A stretch of DNA of 64,000 bases from contig JAKPQH010000146.1 in assembly GCA_029580855.1 (NCBI GenBank), forward strand, positions 62,001-126,000, in the 5' to 3' direction. Both the position numbers and the translations under genes were made by a program. Position 1 is the first letter of the stretch; each line of letters opens with the position of its first letter. Origin of the DNA: a bacterium. GTDB taxonomy: Bacteria > Methylomirabilota > Methylomirabilia > Methylomirabilales > 2-02-FULL-66-22. Below, piece by piece: positions 33,396 to 42,411 of this stretch. A model generated the notes under the pieces. That model did no database searches. It was not told where the DNA came from and saw nothing but the letters and a program-made list of their open reading frames with translations.

Positions 33396-34280
33396 ATGAA
33401 CGAGGTCCGCGTGGGCGTCATCGGCCTCGGGAACATGGGTCAACCCATCGCCGAGAATCTGCTGCGCGCCGGGTTTCCGACGACCGTCTACGACCTCCGA
33501 CCCGCGGCCGTGGAAGCCCTGCGCTGCGCGGGGGCCGTGGCCGCCGCGTCCCCCGCCGCGCTCGCCGGACGGTCGGAGCTTGTCCTCCTCGTCGTGCCCG
33601 ACTCGGGCGCGGTCCGGCAGGCGCTTTTTGGACGGAACGGGGCCGCGCGCGCGGCGTCCCGGGGCAGCGTGATCGTCGATATGACGACGGGCGATCCGCG
33701 TCATTCGACACGCTTTGCGGATCGCCTCGCGAAGCGGGGGATCGCTTACCTCGACTCCCCCATGACGGGCGGGGCGACGGGCGCGAAGGCCGGACGGCTC
33801 CTGTTCATGGTCGGCGGGGATCCCGGCGTGTACCGGCGCTGTCTGCCGGTCCTCGAACGGATCGGCAAGCGTGCCATCCACGTCGGGCCCGTCGGCAGCG
33901 GTCACGTGATGAAGCTCGTCCACAACCACGTCTCGCACGCGGTCTTTGCCGCAACCTGCGAGGGCGTCGCCCTCGGCGAGCGGCTGGGGTTGTCGCCGGA
34001 GAACATGCTGGAGGTCTTCAACGCGGGCAACGCGCGGAGCTACACCACAGAGGTCCGCTTCCCGAGATTCATCGTCCCCGGGACCTACGACAGCGGCGCC
34101 ACGTTCGACATCGTCCGCAAGGACATGTCCCTGGTCCGGAAGCTCGGCCGGCGCTCCGGGTTCCGTTTGCCCATCAACGACTGCACGTACCGCTACTGGA
34201 AACGGGCCGTCGACGCGGGCATGGGGAAGGAGGACTGGTCCAAGATCGTCCTCGTGCTCAAGGATTTCCTCGCCAAATAG
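33396..34280 (+). CDS. 3-hydroxyisobutyrate dehydrogenase-family NAD(P)-dependent oxidoreductase
   Basis: VGVIGLGNMGQPIAENLLRAGF; SPMTGGATGAKAGRL; KLVHN. Confidence 0.9.
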   Translation: MNEVRVGVIGLGNMGQPIAENLLRAGFPTTVYDLRPAAVEALRCAGAVAAASPAALAGRSELVLLVVPDSGAVRQALFGRNGAARAASRGSVIVDMTTGDPRHSTRFADRLAKRGIAYLDSPMTGGATGAKAGRLLFMVGGDPGVYRRCLPVLERIGKRAIHVGPVGSGHVMKLVHNHVSHAVFAATCEGVALGERLGLSPENMLEVFNAGNARSYTTEVRFPRFIVPGTYDSGATFDIVRKDMSLVRKLGRRSGFRLPINDCTYRYWKRAVDAGMGKEDWSKIVLVLKDFLAK

Positions 34281-34456
34281 TCTCCCGCGCCCGTGCCGTC
34301 AGCGCCCGCAGAGGCTTGCGGACGACGGTCTCGATCTCTTGGCGGCGGGCCGTGTCCGGCGTCTTGCCCGACCCCGTCGCGATCGTCCGACGCCCGGGTG
34401 CCCTCATCGCGCCTCCCCCCTTTCCCGGGTCCGGTCGCGCACCGCCACACCGCCCC

Positions 34457-34840
34457 TCACGCCGCCCCGTACTGCCGCCGGAGCGCGGTAAACTCCGGCT
34501 CGGGCACCCGCCCGCTGGGCTCGTCGCGGTAGCTGTCCCCCTCTTCATGGTGCGTGGAGAATTCGATGATCTCGCTCGCCTCCAGCCCGGTGAAGCGGTG
34601 CTTTTGACCCGGGCGGATGTGCTGCTTCATCCCCGGGAGCAGCACGCGGGGCGCGCCGTCCACCTCCATCAGCACCCGACCCGTCAGCACATAGAAGACC
34701 TCGTCCTTGAGGCGATGATGATGCACGCTGCACCGATAGCCCTGCCGCAGAACCAGCTTTTTCCCGCAGTAGCGCTCGTTGACGATCCAGTGCTCTTCGC
34801 CCCACGCCTTGGGGTGGATCTCGATCGCGTCGTCACGCAT
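34457..34840 (-). CDS. Cupin domain protein (mannose-6-P isomerase type II-like)
   Basis: MRDDAIEIHPKAWGEEHWIVNERYCGKKLVLRQGYRCSVHHHRLKDEVFYVLTGRV. Confidence 0.78.
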   Translation of the reverse strand: MRDDAIEIHPKAWGEEHWIVNERYCGKKLVLRQGYRCSVHHHRLKDEVFYVLTGRVLMEVDGAPRVLLPGMKQHIRPGQKHRFTGLEASEIIEFSTHHEEGDSYRDEPSGRVPEPEFTALRRQYGAA

Positions 34841-34866
34841 ATGGCGCCCTCCGCCGCGCGGACTGC

Positions 34867-35844
34867 TCATCCCCGAAACAACGCCGCCGCGCGGCAGCTC
34901 GCGACCGGGTTGCGGCCGATCGCCGTCTCGTCGGAGAGCACGAAGCCCCCATAGCCGTCCGCGAGCGCATCGTAGGCGAAGCACAGCTCCGAACGCGTCG
35001 GCGCGGCGTGCTCCGTCATGTGCTCGAAGACCTGCCCCGCCAGCAGCACCGGCACGGGCATCGCGCGGACCGTCGCTGAAAACCCATGGACGGTCTCGGC
35101 CATGGCCTTCGCGCCCAGCTCGGCGCCGAGGTCGCCGCGGCACAGCCACAGCTCGTCGGCGGATTCGGCGATTCCCGCCGCCTCCGCCAGCGCCGGCCCG
35201 CGCTCGAGCTTGGCGATCAGATGCGCCGTAGAGCCGATCTGTTCCCGGTAATGGCCCATCTCCACCGCGTCCTTCACATAGGAGACGGCGTACCGGACGC
35301 CCACCATGCGCCGCGTGCAGCACAGAACGGCCCGATCGTTCTCGCCCAAGGACTCCTGCCGATGCGCCGACGCGGTGTAGGTGATCCCCTTGCGTGGACG
35401 GATCGCGCCGCCCGCGACAACACGGGCGCAAAGCGCCTCCCGGCCCTGCGTTTCCAGCACGAGGCGAAGCTTGGCGTCGTCGAGCACGATCTCGCCGCTG
35501 GATGCGGCGGCCGCGCGGAAAAAGTCGGGGTGCGGGACCGGAAGGGCGTCGGGGCGGTCCGACGAGGCCGCGCACACCAGCGTCACCCGTTCCCCCTCAA
35601 CCAGCACGCGCTCGCAGAATTGACCCAGGCGCCATTTGCTGCCCTGCAGGTCCAGGATCAGGGGTCGGGCGGTTTCCTGCGTGGCGAGAAAGCGGTCGAG
35701 ACGACCGACCCAGGACGCCAGCTGCGCAAGAGACAGATGCGAGGTGTTCAGGCGGAATCCGGTCGCCCCGGCGGCGAGCATGGCCCGCCACACCAGGTCG
35801 CCGTCGCTGCTGGGACCGAGGGTTGCGATGACCTGGTAGTCCAT
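34867..35844 (-). CDS. Short pyruvate kinase-like protein
   Basis: MDYQVIATLGPSS, LILDLQGSKWRLG, CRGDLGAELG, PTRSELCFAYDALADGYGGFVLSDETAIGRNPV; ends without the PK C-terminal domain. Confidence 0.72.
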   Translation of the reverse strand: MDYQVIATLGPSSDGDLVWRAMLAAGATGFRLNTSHLSLAQLASWVGRLDRFLATQETARPLILDLQGSKWRLGQFCERVLVEGERVTLVCAASSDRPDALPVPHPDFFRAAAASSGEIVLDDAKLRLVLETQGREALCARVVAGGAIRPRKGITYTASAHRQESLGENDRAVLCCTRRMVGVRYAVSYVKDAVEMGHYREQIGSTAHLIAKLERGPALAEAAGIAESADELWLCRGDLGAELGAKAMAETVHGFSATVRAMPVPVLLAGQVFEHMTEHAAPTRSELCFAYDALADGYGGFVLSDETAIGRNPVASCRAAALFRG

Positions 35845-35871
35845 GGCCCCCGAGCGAGCGCGCATCGCCCG

Positions 35872-36720
35872 CTACCTGATATCCGGACCCTCGACGGGTT
35901 TCACGGGCGGCGCGGGCCGGACCGGCCGCATTCGGGCGCGGTCAATAGCCTCGACGAGCACGCGCGCTTGGCGGGTCATGGCGTCGTAGTCCCGCACCCC
36001 TCCGCCCTCCCACGCGTCATCCACCACCACCGCCGCGGCGCCCGCGCGGATGAACTCCGCGGCGTTCTCGGGCGTGATGCCCCCGGCGGCGACTACGGTG
36101 ATGTCGGGGGCCTCCCGGAGAATCTCGCGGACATATCCCGGACCCACGCGGCCCGCCGGGAAGAGCGCCACCAGGCCGGTCCCGAGACCCCACGCCTGCC
36201 CGATCTCGGTGGCGGTGAACGCCCCCGGGATCGCCAGCACGCGGCCATCCAGACAGACCCGGACCGCCTCGGGGTCCACCGTGGCCATCAGGACGAACTC
36301 GGCCCCGGCCCGGACCGCCTCGCGAACGTCCTGGGCCGCGTGGAGGCCCGCCGCGCCGATGACAACCCGGCGCGCGAACGCCGCGCGCGCGCGGCCGATC
36401 GCCTGCGGCAGCGCGCGTGTGTCCGCCTGGAGGGCCACGGCGGTTACCCCGCCGTCCCGGAGCGCCTCCACGACCGACACGGCCTCCCCCGCCTCCCGCA
36501 CGGCCACCCGGGCGACCAGGCCGGCCTTGGGGATGTGTACGATCGGATCGTCCACGACCAACCTCTCTTCGGGTGGTGGCGGCTCGGGCCGCCATCCCTC
36601 TTGAAGCGCCCACACCGCCGCCAGGGCTCCGACGGCGGCCACCGCGAACACCAGCGACGGAACCGACGCGCGGCCCGTTCGCGGCATCCGGCGCATCGCC
36701 CGCTCGACGACCCGCCTCAC
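35872..36720 (-). CDS. Membrane-anchored KDPG/KHG aldolase-like protein
   Basis: N-terminal TM (VPSLVFAVAAVGALAAVWAL) followed by Eda-like barrel (IPGAFTATEIGQAWGLGTGLVALFPAG, AAGGITPENAAEFI). Confidence 0.7.
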   Translation of the reverse strand: MRRVVERAMRRMPRTGRASVPSLVFAVAAVGALAAVWALQEGWRPEPPPPEERLVVDDPIVHIPKAGLVARVAVREAGEAVSVVEALRDGGVTAVALQADTRALPQAIGRARAAFARRVVIGAAGLHAAQDVREAVRAGAEFVLMATVDPEAVRVCLDGRVLAIPGAFTATEIGQAWGLGTGLVALFPAGRVGPGYVREILREAPDITVVAAGGITPENAAEFIRAGAAAVVVDDAWEGGGVRDYDAMTRQARVLVEAIDRARMRPVRPAPPVKPVEGPDIR

Positions 36721-38276
36721 GCCGCGCGCGCGAGGCCCATCCGGTCCGCCCGGAAGATCCGCGCATCCATCCGTGCGAGGTCGGGGGCGATTTTTGGCCG
36801 AAACGCCATTTGACTCAGCACGTCCTTCTCGAGGTCCACCCCGGGGGCGATCTCGGTCAACAGCAGGCCGTCCTTGGCGATCACGAGCACCGCCCGCTCC
36901 GTGATGAACTGCACGCGCTGGCCGCGCTCGGCGGCCAGGTCGCCGCTGAAAGTGATCTGCGCCACCTGCGGGACGAATTTCTTGAACCGGCCTTCCTTCG
37001 TGATGGACAGGCGGCCGTCCCCGACGGCGACCTCCAGACCGCCGGCCGTGAAGGTGCCGCAGAACGCCACGGCTTTGGCGCCCTGAGAGATGTTCACAAA
37101 GCCGCCCACGCCGGGCATCCGACCCTGGAACTTGCTGACGTTTACATTCCCGCGCTGATCGGCCTCGGCCATGCCGAGAAACGCGAGGTCCAGGCCGCCG
37201 CCGTCGTAAAAGTCGAACTGGTACCCCTGGTCCAAGACCGCCTCGGGGTTCGACGACATGCCGAACAGCACTCCCGGCGCCGGAATCCCGCCGGTGATCC
37301 CCTGCTCGATCGTCGGCGTGATCCGGTCCGCGATCCCCTCCTCGGCCGCCACCAGCGCCACACCGTCGGGCATCCCCACGCCCATGTTCAGCACCGCCTT
37401 GGGAAGACCGACCAGTTCCAGGGCAGCCCGGCGGGCGATCACCTTCCGCTCGTCCAGCGGCATGGGCGGGAGGGAGGAGACCGGGATCTTCACTTCGCCG
37501 CTGAAGGCGGGGTTATACTCGCCCGCCACGCTCTGCCACTGTTCGGGGTGGACGACGATGTAGTCCACCATCGTGTGCGGAATTTTGACCATCTTGGGGG
37601 GCAGCGTCCCGGCTTGCACCAGCCGCTTCACCTGGCAGATCACGATTCCGCCGGAGTTGCGGGTGGCCATCGCCATGGGGAGGACCTCCAGAAAAGCCGG
37701 CTCCTGCTCCAGCGTGATGTTCCCCTTCTCGTCGGCGGTCGTCCCCCGCACGAAGCACACGTTCAGCGGAAACGCGCGGTAGAACAGCCACTCGCGCCCC
37801 GCGAGGGTCACCACCTCGATCAGGTCTTCGGTGGTCCGAGAGTTGAGCCGCCCCCCCTCCACGCGGGGGTCGATGAACGTCTTGAGTCCGATGTGCGTGA
37901 CCAGGCCGGGCCGGCCGGCGGCCACCTCGCGGAGCCACTGGGACATGACCCCCTGCGGCCAGCAGTACGCCTCGATCCTGTTGTCCAGGATGAGTGTGGC
38001 GAGCTTGGGGGACATGCCGTAGTGGCCTCCGATGTCGCGGCGAATCAGACCGTCGCCCGTGAGCTGGTTGAGCCCGCTGTCCTTCCAGTCCCCGATGCCG
38101 GAGACGTGAAGCACGGTCAGGTCGCGCGGTCGGCCCGTCTCGGCGAACGCCTCGGCAAGCGCCTTGATGAGCAGATCCGGCTCCACATTGCCGCCCCCGG
38201 CCCCGTGAATGGCGAGGGTGTCGCCCGGCTTGACGAGATCGATGGCCGCGCGCGCACTGATGACCTTGTCGCTCAT
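36717..38276 (-). CDS. Acyl-CoA:acetate/3-ketoacid CoA-transferase (fused alpha-beta)
   Basis: MSDKVISARAAIDLVKPGDTLAIHGAGGGNVEPDLLIKAL; GMPDGVALVAAEEGI. Confidence 0.85.
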   Translation of the reverse strand: MSDKVISARAAIDLVKPGDTLAIHGAGGGNVEPDLLIKALAEAFAETGRPRDLTVLHVSGIGDWKDSGLNQLTGDGLIRRDIGGHYGMSPKLATLILDNRIEAYCWPQGVMSQWLREVAAGRPGLVTHIGLKTFIDPRVEGGRLNSRTTEDLIEVVTLAGREWLFYRAFPLNVCFVRGTTADEKGNITLEQEPAFLEVLPMAMATRNSGGIVICQVKRLVQAGTLPPKMVKIPHTMVDYIVVHPEQWQSVAGEYNPAFSGEVKIPVSSLPPMPLDERKVIARRAALELVGLPKAVLNMGVGMPDGVALVAAEEGIADRITPTIEQGITGGIPAPGVLFGMSSNPEAVLDQGYQFDFYDGGGLDLAFLGMAEADQRGNVNVSKFQGRMPGVGGFVNISQGAKAVAFCGTFTAGGLEVAVGDGRLSITKEGRFKKFVPQVAQITFSGDLAAERGQRVQFITERAVLVIAKDGLLLTEIAPGVDLEKDVLSQMAFRPKIAPDLARMDARIFRADRMGLARAA

Positions 38277-38327
38277 GCCCGCTCTCCGTTCATCCAGTGG
38301 TTTCCCGGCGCCACGCCGCCGAACCGA

Positions 38328-38472
38328 ACCACAGATTACACAGGTTTCGCAGATGCGATCGAGACACCCACTTCAACCGTCGAATCTGTGTTGCGCACTC
38401 GCAGAATCTCGTGTCTCCGGGAATGTTTTTGCCGTTCCCCTGAAAATCGGTCAATCTGCGTAATCTGCGGAT
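38328..38472. repeat. Intergenic palindromic element (CCRCAGATTACRCAG family)
   Basis: ACCACAGATTACACAGGTT ... AATCTGCGTAATCTGCGGAT as inverted arms between two minus-strand genes. Confidence 0.7.
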
Positions 38473-38486
38473 CAAGACAGTCCGGT

Positions 38487-39260
38487 CTATAGGAAATACT
38501 CTAGCCGTCCGCCGCTGATGTCGAGGACCGCGCCGTTGAGGTACGAGGCGGCCTCGGAGGCGAGGAACGCCACCACCCGGCCGACTTCCGCCGGCTCGCC
38601 GATCCGCCCCAGCGGGATCTGTTGCTTGAGTTTCTCGAGCGTCTGTGGGGCCAGGATCCCGCGCAGGGTCTCCGTGCCGATGAACCCGGGGGCGATGACG
38701 TTGGCCGTGATCCCCTTGGGCCCGAGTTCCCGCGCCGCGGTCATGGTCAACGCGACGACCCCGGCCTTGGCGGCTCCGTAGTGACCCAGGGTTGGGCGCC
38801 CGCCGACCCGGCCGTGGATCGACGAGGTGTTGATGATCCGGCCCCACCCTTGCGCGATCATGTGCGGCGCCGCGTACTTGATGCAGAGGAAGGCGCTCCG
38901 GAGATGATTCCCGACCATGAAGTCCCACAACTCTTCGGGGAGGTCCACCAGCGGCTTGTTGAGGTGCGGGCCCGTCGTGCCCGCGTTGTTGACCAGGATG
39001 TCGAGACGCCCAAAGGTCTTCACGGTCGTCTGCACCAGGCGCTGGACGTCCTCGGCCCGGCTCACGTCCGCTTGGACGGAAACGGCACGGCCCCCGGTGT
39101 CGAGCAGACCCCGGACGACCCGTTCGGCCTCCGCGACGCTCTTGGCGGTCGCGACCACAACGGCCGCCCCCTCGGCAACCAACGCCTCCGCCTCCGCCTG
39201 ACCCAACCCCTTGCTCCCACCCGTCACGATCGCGACTCGGTCTCGCAGGCCTAGATCCAT
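38487..39260 (-). CDS. SDR family oxidoreductase
   Basis: MDLGLRDRVAIVTGGSKGLGQAEAEALVAEG; NNAG; YGAAKAG. Confidence 0.92.
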   Translation of the reverse strand: MDLGLRDRVAIVTGGSKGLGQAEAEALVAEGAAVVVATAKSVAEAERVVRGLLDTGGRAVSVQADVSRAEDVQRLVQTTVKTFGRLDILVNNAGTTGPHLNKPLVDLPEELWDFMVGNHLRSAFLCIKYAAPHMIAQGWGRIINTSSIHGRVGGRPTLGHYGAAKAGVVALTMTAARELGPKGITANVIAPGFIGTETLRGILAPQTLEKLKQQIPLGRIGEPAEVGRVVAFLASEAASYLNGAVLDISGGRLEYFL

Positions 39261-39382
39261 GCTTCGCCTCCGTTTTTCTTTCGTTCGACTTTCCACAGTC
39301 TCGCGGCAGTCGGTTCGACTGTTCGATGGTTCGGCGGTTCACTGGTTCCCGTACCGCCGAACCGCCGCACCGTCGAGCTCTC

Positions 39383-40411
39383 CTATCCCAACACCTCCTC
39401 AATTAGAGGTGTAACCGCCACCGGCTGTCCGGTCTCCACCGACCGGATCGCGGCCTCCACCATCGCCAGCGTCCGGACGTTGTCTCCCAGATGCGTCTCG
39501 GGTTTGCGCCCCTCACGTATGGCGCTCAGGAACTCCCGCAGCGTGGCGGCCAGATCGGTGAACTGCATCACGGGGGGCGGGATGATCTCGGATCCGCCCT
39601 TCCCGCCGTACCACCGCACCTGCGAGTCGGACTCCAGACGAAGCGCGCCCCCCTCGCCCACCACGGTGATGATCCCGTCCTGCGGCGTGGCCAAACCGCG
39701 GGCGACCATGCTCCCGGTGTAGCATGCGCTCACGCCTTGTTCGAACGTGAAGAGTGCATCCACGCCGGGAACGCCTTTGTACCAGCTCCACGAGGGGCGG
39801 ACGCCGGCCGCCATGACCTTCTGGCACTCCAGGCCCGTGCAGGCGCGCAGCAAGTCGAAATGGTGGGGCGCCATGTCGTGCAGAAACGGGTGCGGCATCT
39901 GCTCGCGCCAGGCGTCGGTGGTCGTGCGGGTGATCGGCTGCCGATATTCATAACCGACCCAGCCGAGGCTCCCTACCCGCCCGGCCCGAACAGCTTCTCG
40001 CAGCGCCCTGGTCTGCGGTCGCCAGCGATAGTTCTGATCCACCATGACTACCGAGGCCGGAGTCCGGCGGGCGGCGTGGACGATCTCGGCGGCCTCGGCC
40101 ATGGTCATCGCCAGCGGTTTCTCGATCAGCACATGCAGGCGCCGGTCGAGGGCGGCCAGGACGGCCTCCTTGTGTGCCATTTCGGGCACCGCCACGACGA
40201 CCGCGTCCGCGTGCGAGCCGTCGAGTCCGTCCGCGATCGTCGCGAACCGCCGCGAAACCGGAATCCCGAACTCGTCGCCGACAGAGGTGAGCAGGTCGGA
40301 ATGCTTGGCGACCAACCCCGCCACCTCGCATTCCTGGCAGGCGGTCAGCTCTCGCAGCCAGTTCCTCCCGAAGAAACCCGCACCGAGGACGAGAATCCTG
40401 AGTTTATCCAT
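39383..40411 (-). CDS. Gfo/Idh/MocA family oxidoreductase
   Basis: MDKLRILVLGAGFFGRNWLREL; HVLIEKPLAMT. Confidence 0.9.
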   Translation of the reverse strand: MDKLRILVLGAGFFGRNWLRELTACQECEVAGLVAKHSDLLTSVGDEFGIPVSRRFATIADGLDGSHADAVVVAVPEMAHKEAVLAALDRRLHVLIEKPLAMTMAEAAEIVHAARRTPASVVMVDQNYRWRPQTRALREAVRAGRVGSLGWVGYEYRQPITRTTTDAWREQMPHPFLHDMAPHHFDLLRACTGLECQKVMAAGVRPSWSWYKGVPGVDALFTFEQGVSACYTGSMVARGLATPQDGIITVVGEGGALRLESDSQVRWYGGKGGSEIIPPPVMQFTDLAATLREFLSAIREGRKPETHLGDNVRTLAMVEAAIRSVETGQPVAVTPLIEEVLG

Positions 40412-40529
40412 ACCGTGTGCCCTTGGCCGTCGATCTTCAGCGATGTGCCTTCGGCGATTAGCTTTCGGTTTTCGGTGTGTTTCCCGGGAGGCACCCGTCA
40501 GCAAGTTATGGATCACTGATTCTCTGCAA

Positions 40530-40669
40530 GGCTGCTCACAATGGTCCAGATGCAAGGCGCCGCGCGATCCGCGGCGCGAGACGTCCTCGGGTACCCATTC
40601 CGATGGGTGTGTACGCCGCAGCGAGCGGCGAGGCGGACCAACGCCGCAGATAGGCCGTTTTCAGCAGCC
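40530..40669. repeat. 140-bp intergenic element with inverted termini
   Basis: GGCTGCT...AGCAGCC termini, dense internal GC inverted repeats; abuts the stop of the downstream SDR gene; a partial copy of its right part may lie near 62259-62280. Confidence 0.6.
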
Positions 40670-40671
40670 GG

Positions 40672-41439
40672 TTACAGCGTCGCGAGGATGCCTCCGTCCA
40701 CATAGATGATCTGGCCGGTCACGAAATCGGACGCCCGGGACGCCAGAAAAACCGCGGTCCCGACCAGCTCGCTGGGATCCGTCCACCGGCCGGCCGGCGT
40801 GCGTCCGCAGACCCACGCGTTGAATTTCGGATCGTCGATCAACGGCTGATTCATCTCCGTGAGAATATATCCGGGACCCAGGCCGTTGGCCTGGATGTTG
40901 TGCTTCGCCCATTCGACCGCCATGGATTTGGTGAGCTGCTTCACACCGCCCTTGGCCGCCGTGTAGGCGGCGACGGTCGGCCGGGCCAGCTCGCTCATCA
41001 ACGAACAGATGTTGATGATCTTGCCGGACTTCCGCGCGATCATCCCCTGCACCACCTGCTTCGTCACGAGGAAAACCGCCGTGAGGTTCGTATTCAACAC
41101 CTCCTGCCAGACCGCCTCGTCGAAATTCTCCAGCGGCATCCGCCGCTGGATCCCGGCGTTGTTCACCAGGATATCGATGTGCCCGAACTCCGCTTCGATC
41201 GCCTGCACCTGCGTCCGGACCTGATCCGGGTTGGTCAGATCGAACAGGCTTCCGGAGACCGCCAAGCCTTCCCCGGTCAGCTTCGCCACGGCCCGCTCGA
41301 GCTTCTCGGCGTTGCGGGCGTTGATGACGACCCGGGCGCCGGCTTGCGCCAGGCCGCGCGCGAGCGCAAAGCCGATCCCCTGCGTTGCGCCCGTGATCAG
41401 TGCAACCTTGCCGGTCAAGTCGAACAGGTCGGTTCCCAT
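40672..41439 (-). CDS. SDR family oxidoreductase (gluconate 5-dehydrogenase-like)
   Basis: MGTDLFDLTGKVALITGATQGIGFALARGLAQAGARVVINARN; NNAGIQRRMPLENF; YTAAKGGVKQLTK. Confidence 0.88.
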   Translation of the reverse strand: MGTDLFDLTGKVALITGATQGIGFALARGLAQAGARVVINARNAEKLERAVAKLTGEGLAVSGSLFDLTNPDQVRTQVQAIEAEFGHIDILVNNAGIQRRMPLENFDEAVWQEVLNTNLTAVFLVTKQVVQGMIARKSGKIINICSLMSELARPTVAAYTAAKGGVKQLTKSMAVEWAKHNIQANGLGPGYILTEMNQPLIDDPKFNAWVCGRTPAGRWTDPSELVGTAVFLASRASDFVTGQIIYVDGGILATL

Positions 41440-41514
41440 GTGCGTCGCTCCTCTCGCATCCCCGTCGTCCCGCCGAACCGCCGAACTGTCGAACCGCCGA
41501 ACGTTTTCGTGCTC

Positions 41515-42354
41515 TCACTTGAACTTGTTCACCATATCCTGAATACCCGGAATCCCGCGCATCAGGTGCCGGTGCTCTTCCTTGAAGTTCTGCACCAGCC
41601 CGCGCTGGGTCTTCCCCACGAGAATCGTGAAGATGTACTCCTCGTGACCGGGCGACGTCACGGTCGGATGGAACCCCCGATCCAGGAGAAACGTGTCGCC
41701 GTTCCGCGTCATGAAGCATTGCGAGGAGCCGTCCGGCTGGAAGCAGAGCTGGGCGCCGAAACCGGTCTCGGGTCGGAACCGGTAATGGTAGGTCTCTTCG
41801 TGGTTCGTCTCCGCGGTGCCCTGGTCCTCGTCGTGCTTGTGGGGCGGGTACCCTGACCAGCAGCCGTGATCGCAGTACAGCTCGCTCACCAGAAGGTTGC
41901 CCGCCCGGCCAAGCCCGTTCTGCCCGAGGAGGTGGAAGATCCGTCGGTGGGACCGCGTCTCCACCGAGCCCACGTCTACCATTTCCACCTCGCTGGGCGG
42001 CACGCGGAAGGGGGCGTACACCCGGTCGCAAAGACCGCCCGCCACGGCCACCTCGGTCCCGTCCACGTTGGCCCGCACCCGGACCGCGGCGCCGACGCCG
42101 GCGTACACGGAGTCCGCGTTTCCCGACCAGAGGTCCTTACGGCGGCCCACATCCTTGAAGGACGTTCCGCTCACCTCGATATCCACGTTCCCCGAGAGCA
42201 CCGCGTACAGCGTCTCGCATCCCTCGACCTTGGCCTGATACTCGTCGCCCCGCTGCAGGTGAACCAGATTAAAATACGTCAGGGCCATCAAGCCCTTCTT
42301 CGGAACGATGATGGGCTTATTCTTGTTGTCGTAGCGTCGAATGAGGTCCGGCAT
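41515..42354 (-). CDS. 5-deoxy-glucuronate isomerase family protein (IolB-like)
   Basis: LLVSELYCDHGCWSGYPPHKHDEDQG...EETYHYRFRPETGFGAQLCF...TVTSPGHEEYIFTILVG. Confidence 0.82.
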   Translation of the reverse strand: MPDLIRRYDNKNKPIIVPKKGLMALTYFNLVHLQRGDEYQAKVEGCETLYAVLSGNVDIEVSGTSFKDVGRRKDLWSGNADSVYAGVGAAVRVRANVDGTEVAVAGGLCDRVYAPFRVPPSEVEMVDVGSVETRSHRRIFHLLGQNGLGRAGNLLVSELYCDHGCWSGYPPHKHDEDQGTAETNHEETYHYRFRPETGFGAQLCFQPDGSSQCFMTRNGDTFLLDRGFHPTVTSPGHEEYIFTILVGKTQRGLVQNFKEEHRHLMRGIPGIQDMVNKFK

Positions 42355-42411
42355 GGCTAACCTCTTTCCTTTGAATGACGTGGAGTGCGCGTTTGCCGAG
42401 CGTTCTTTGTC

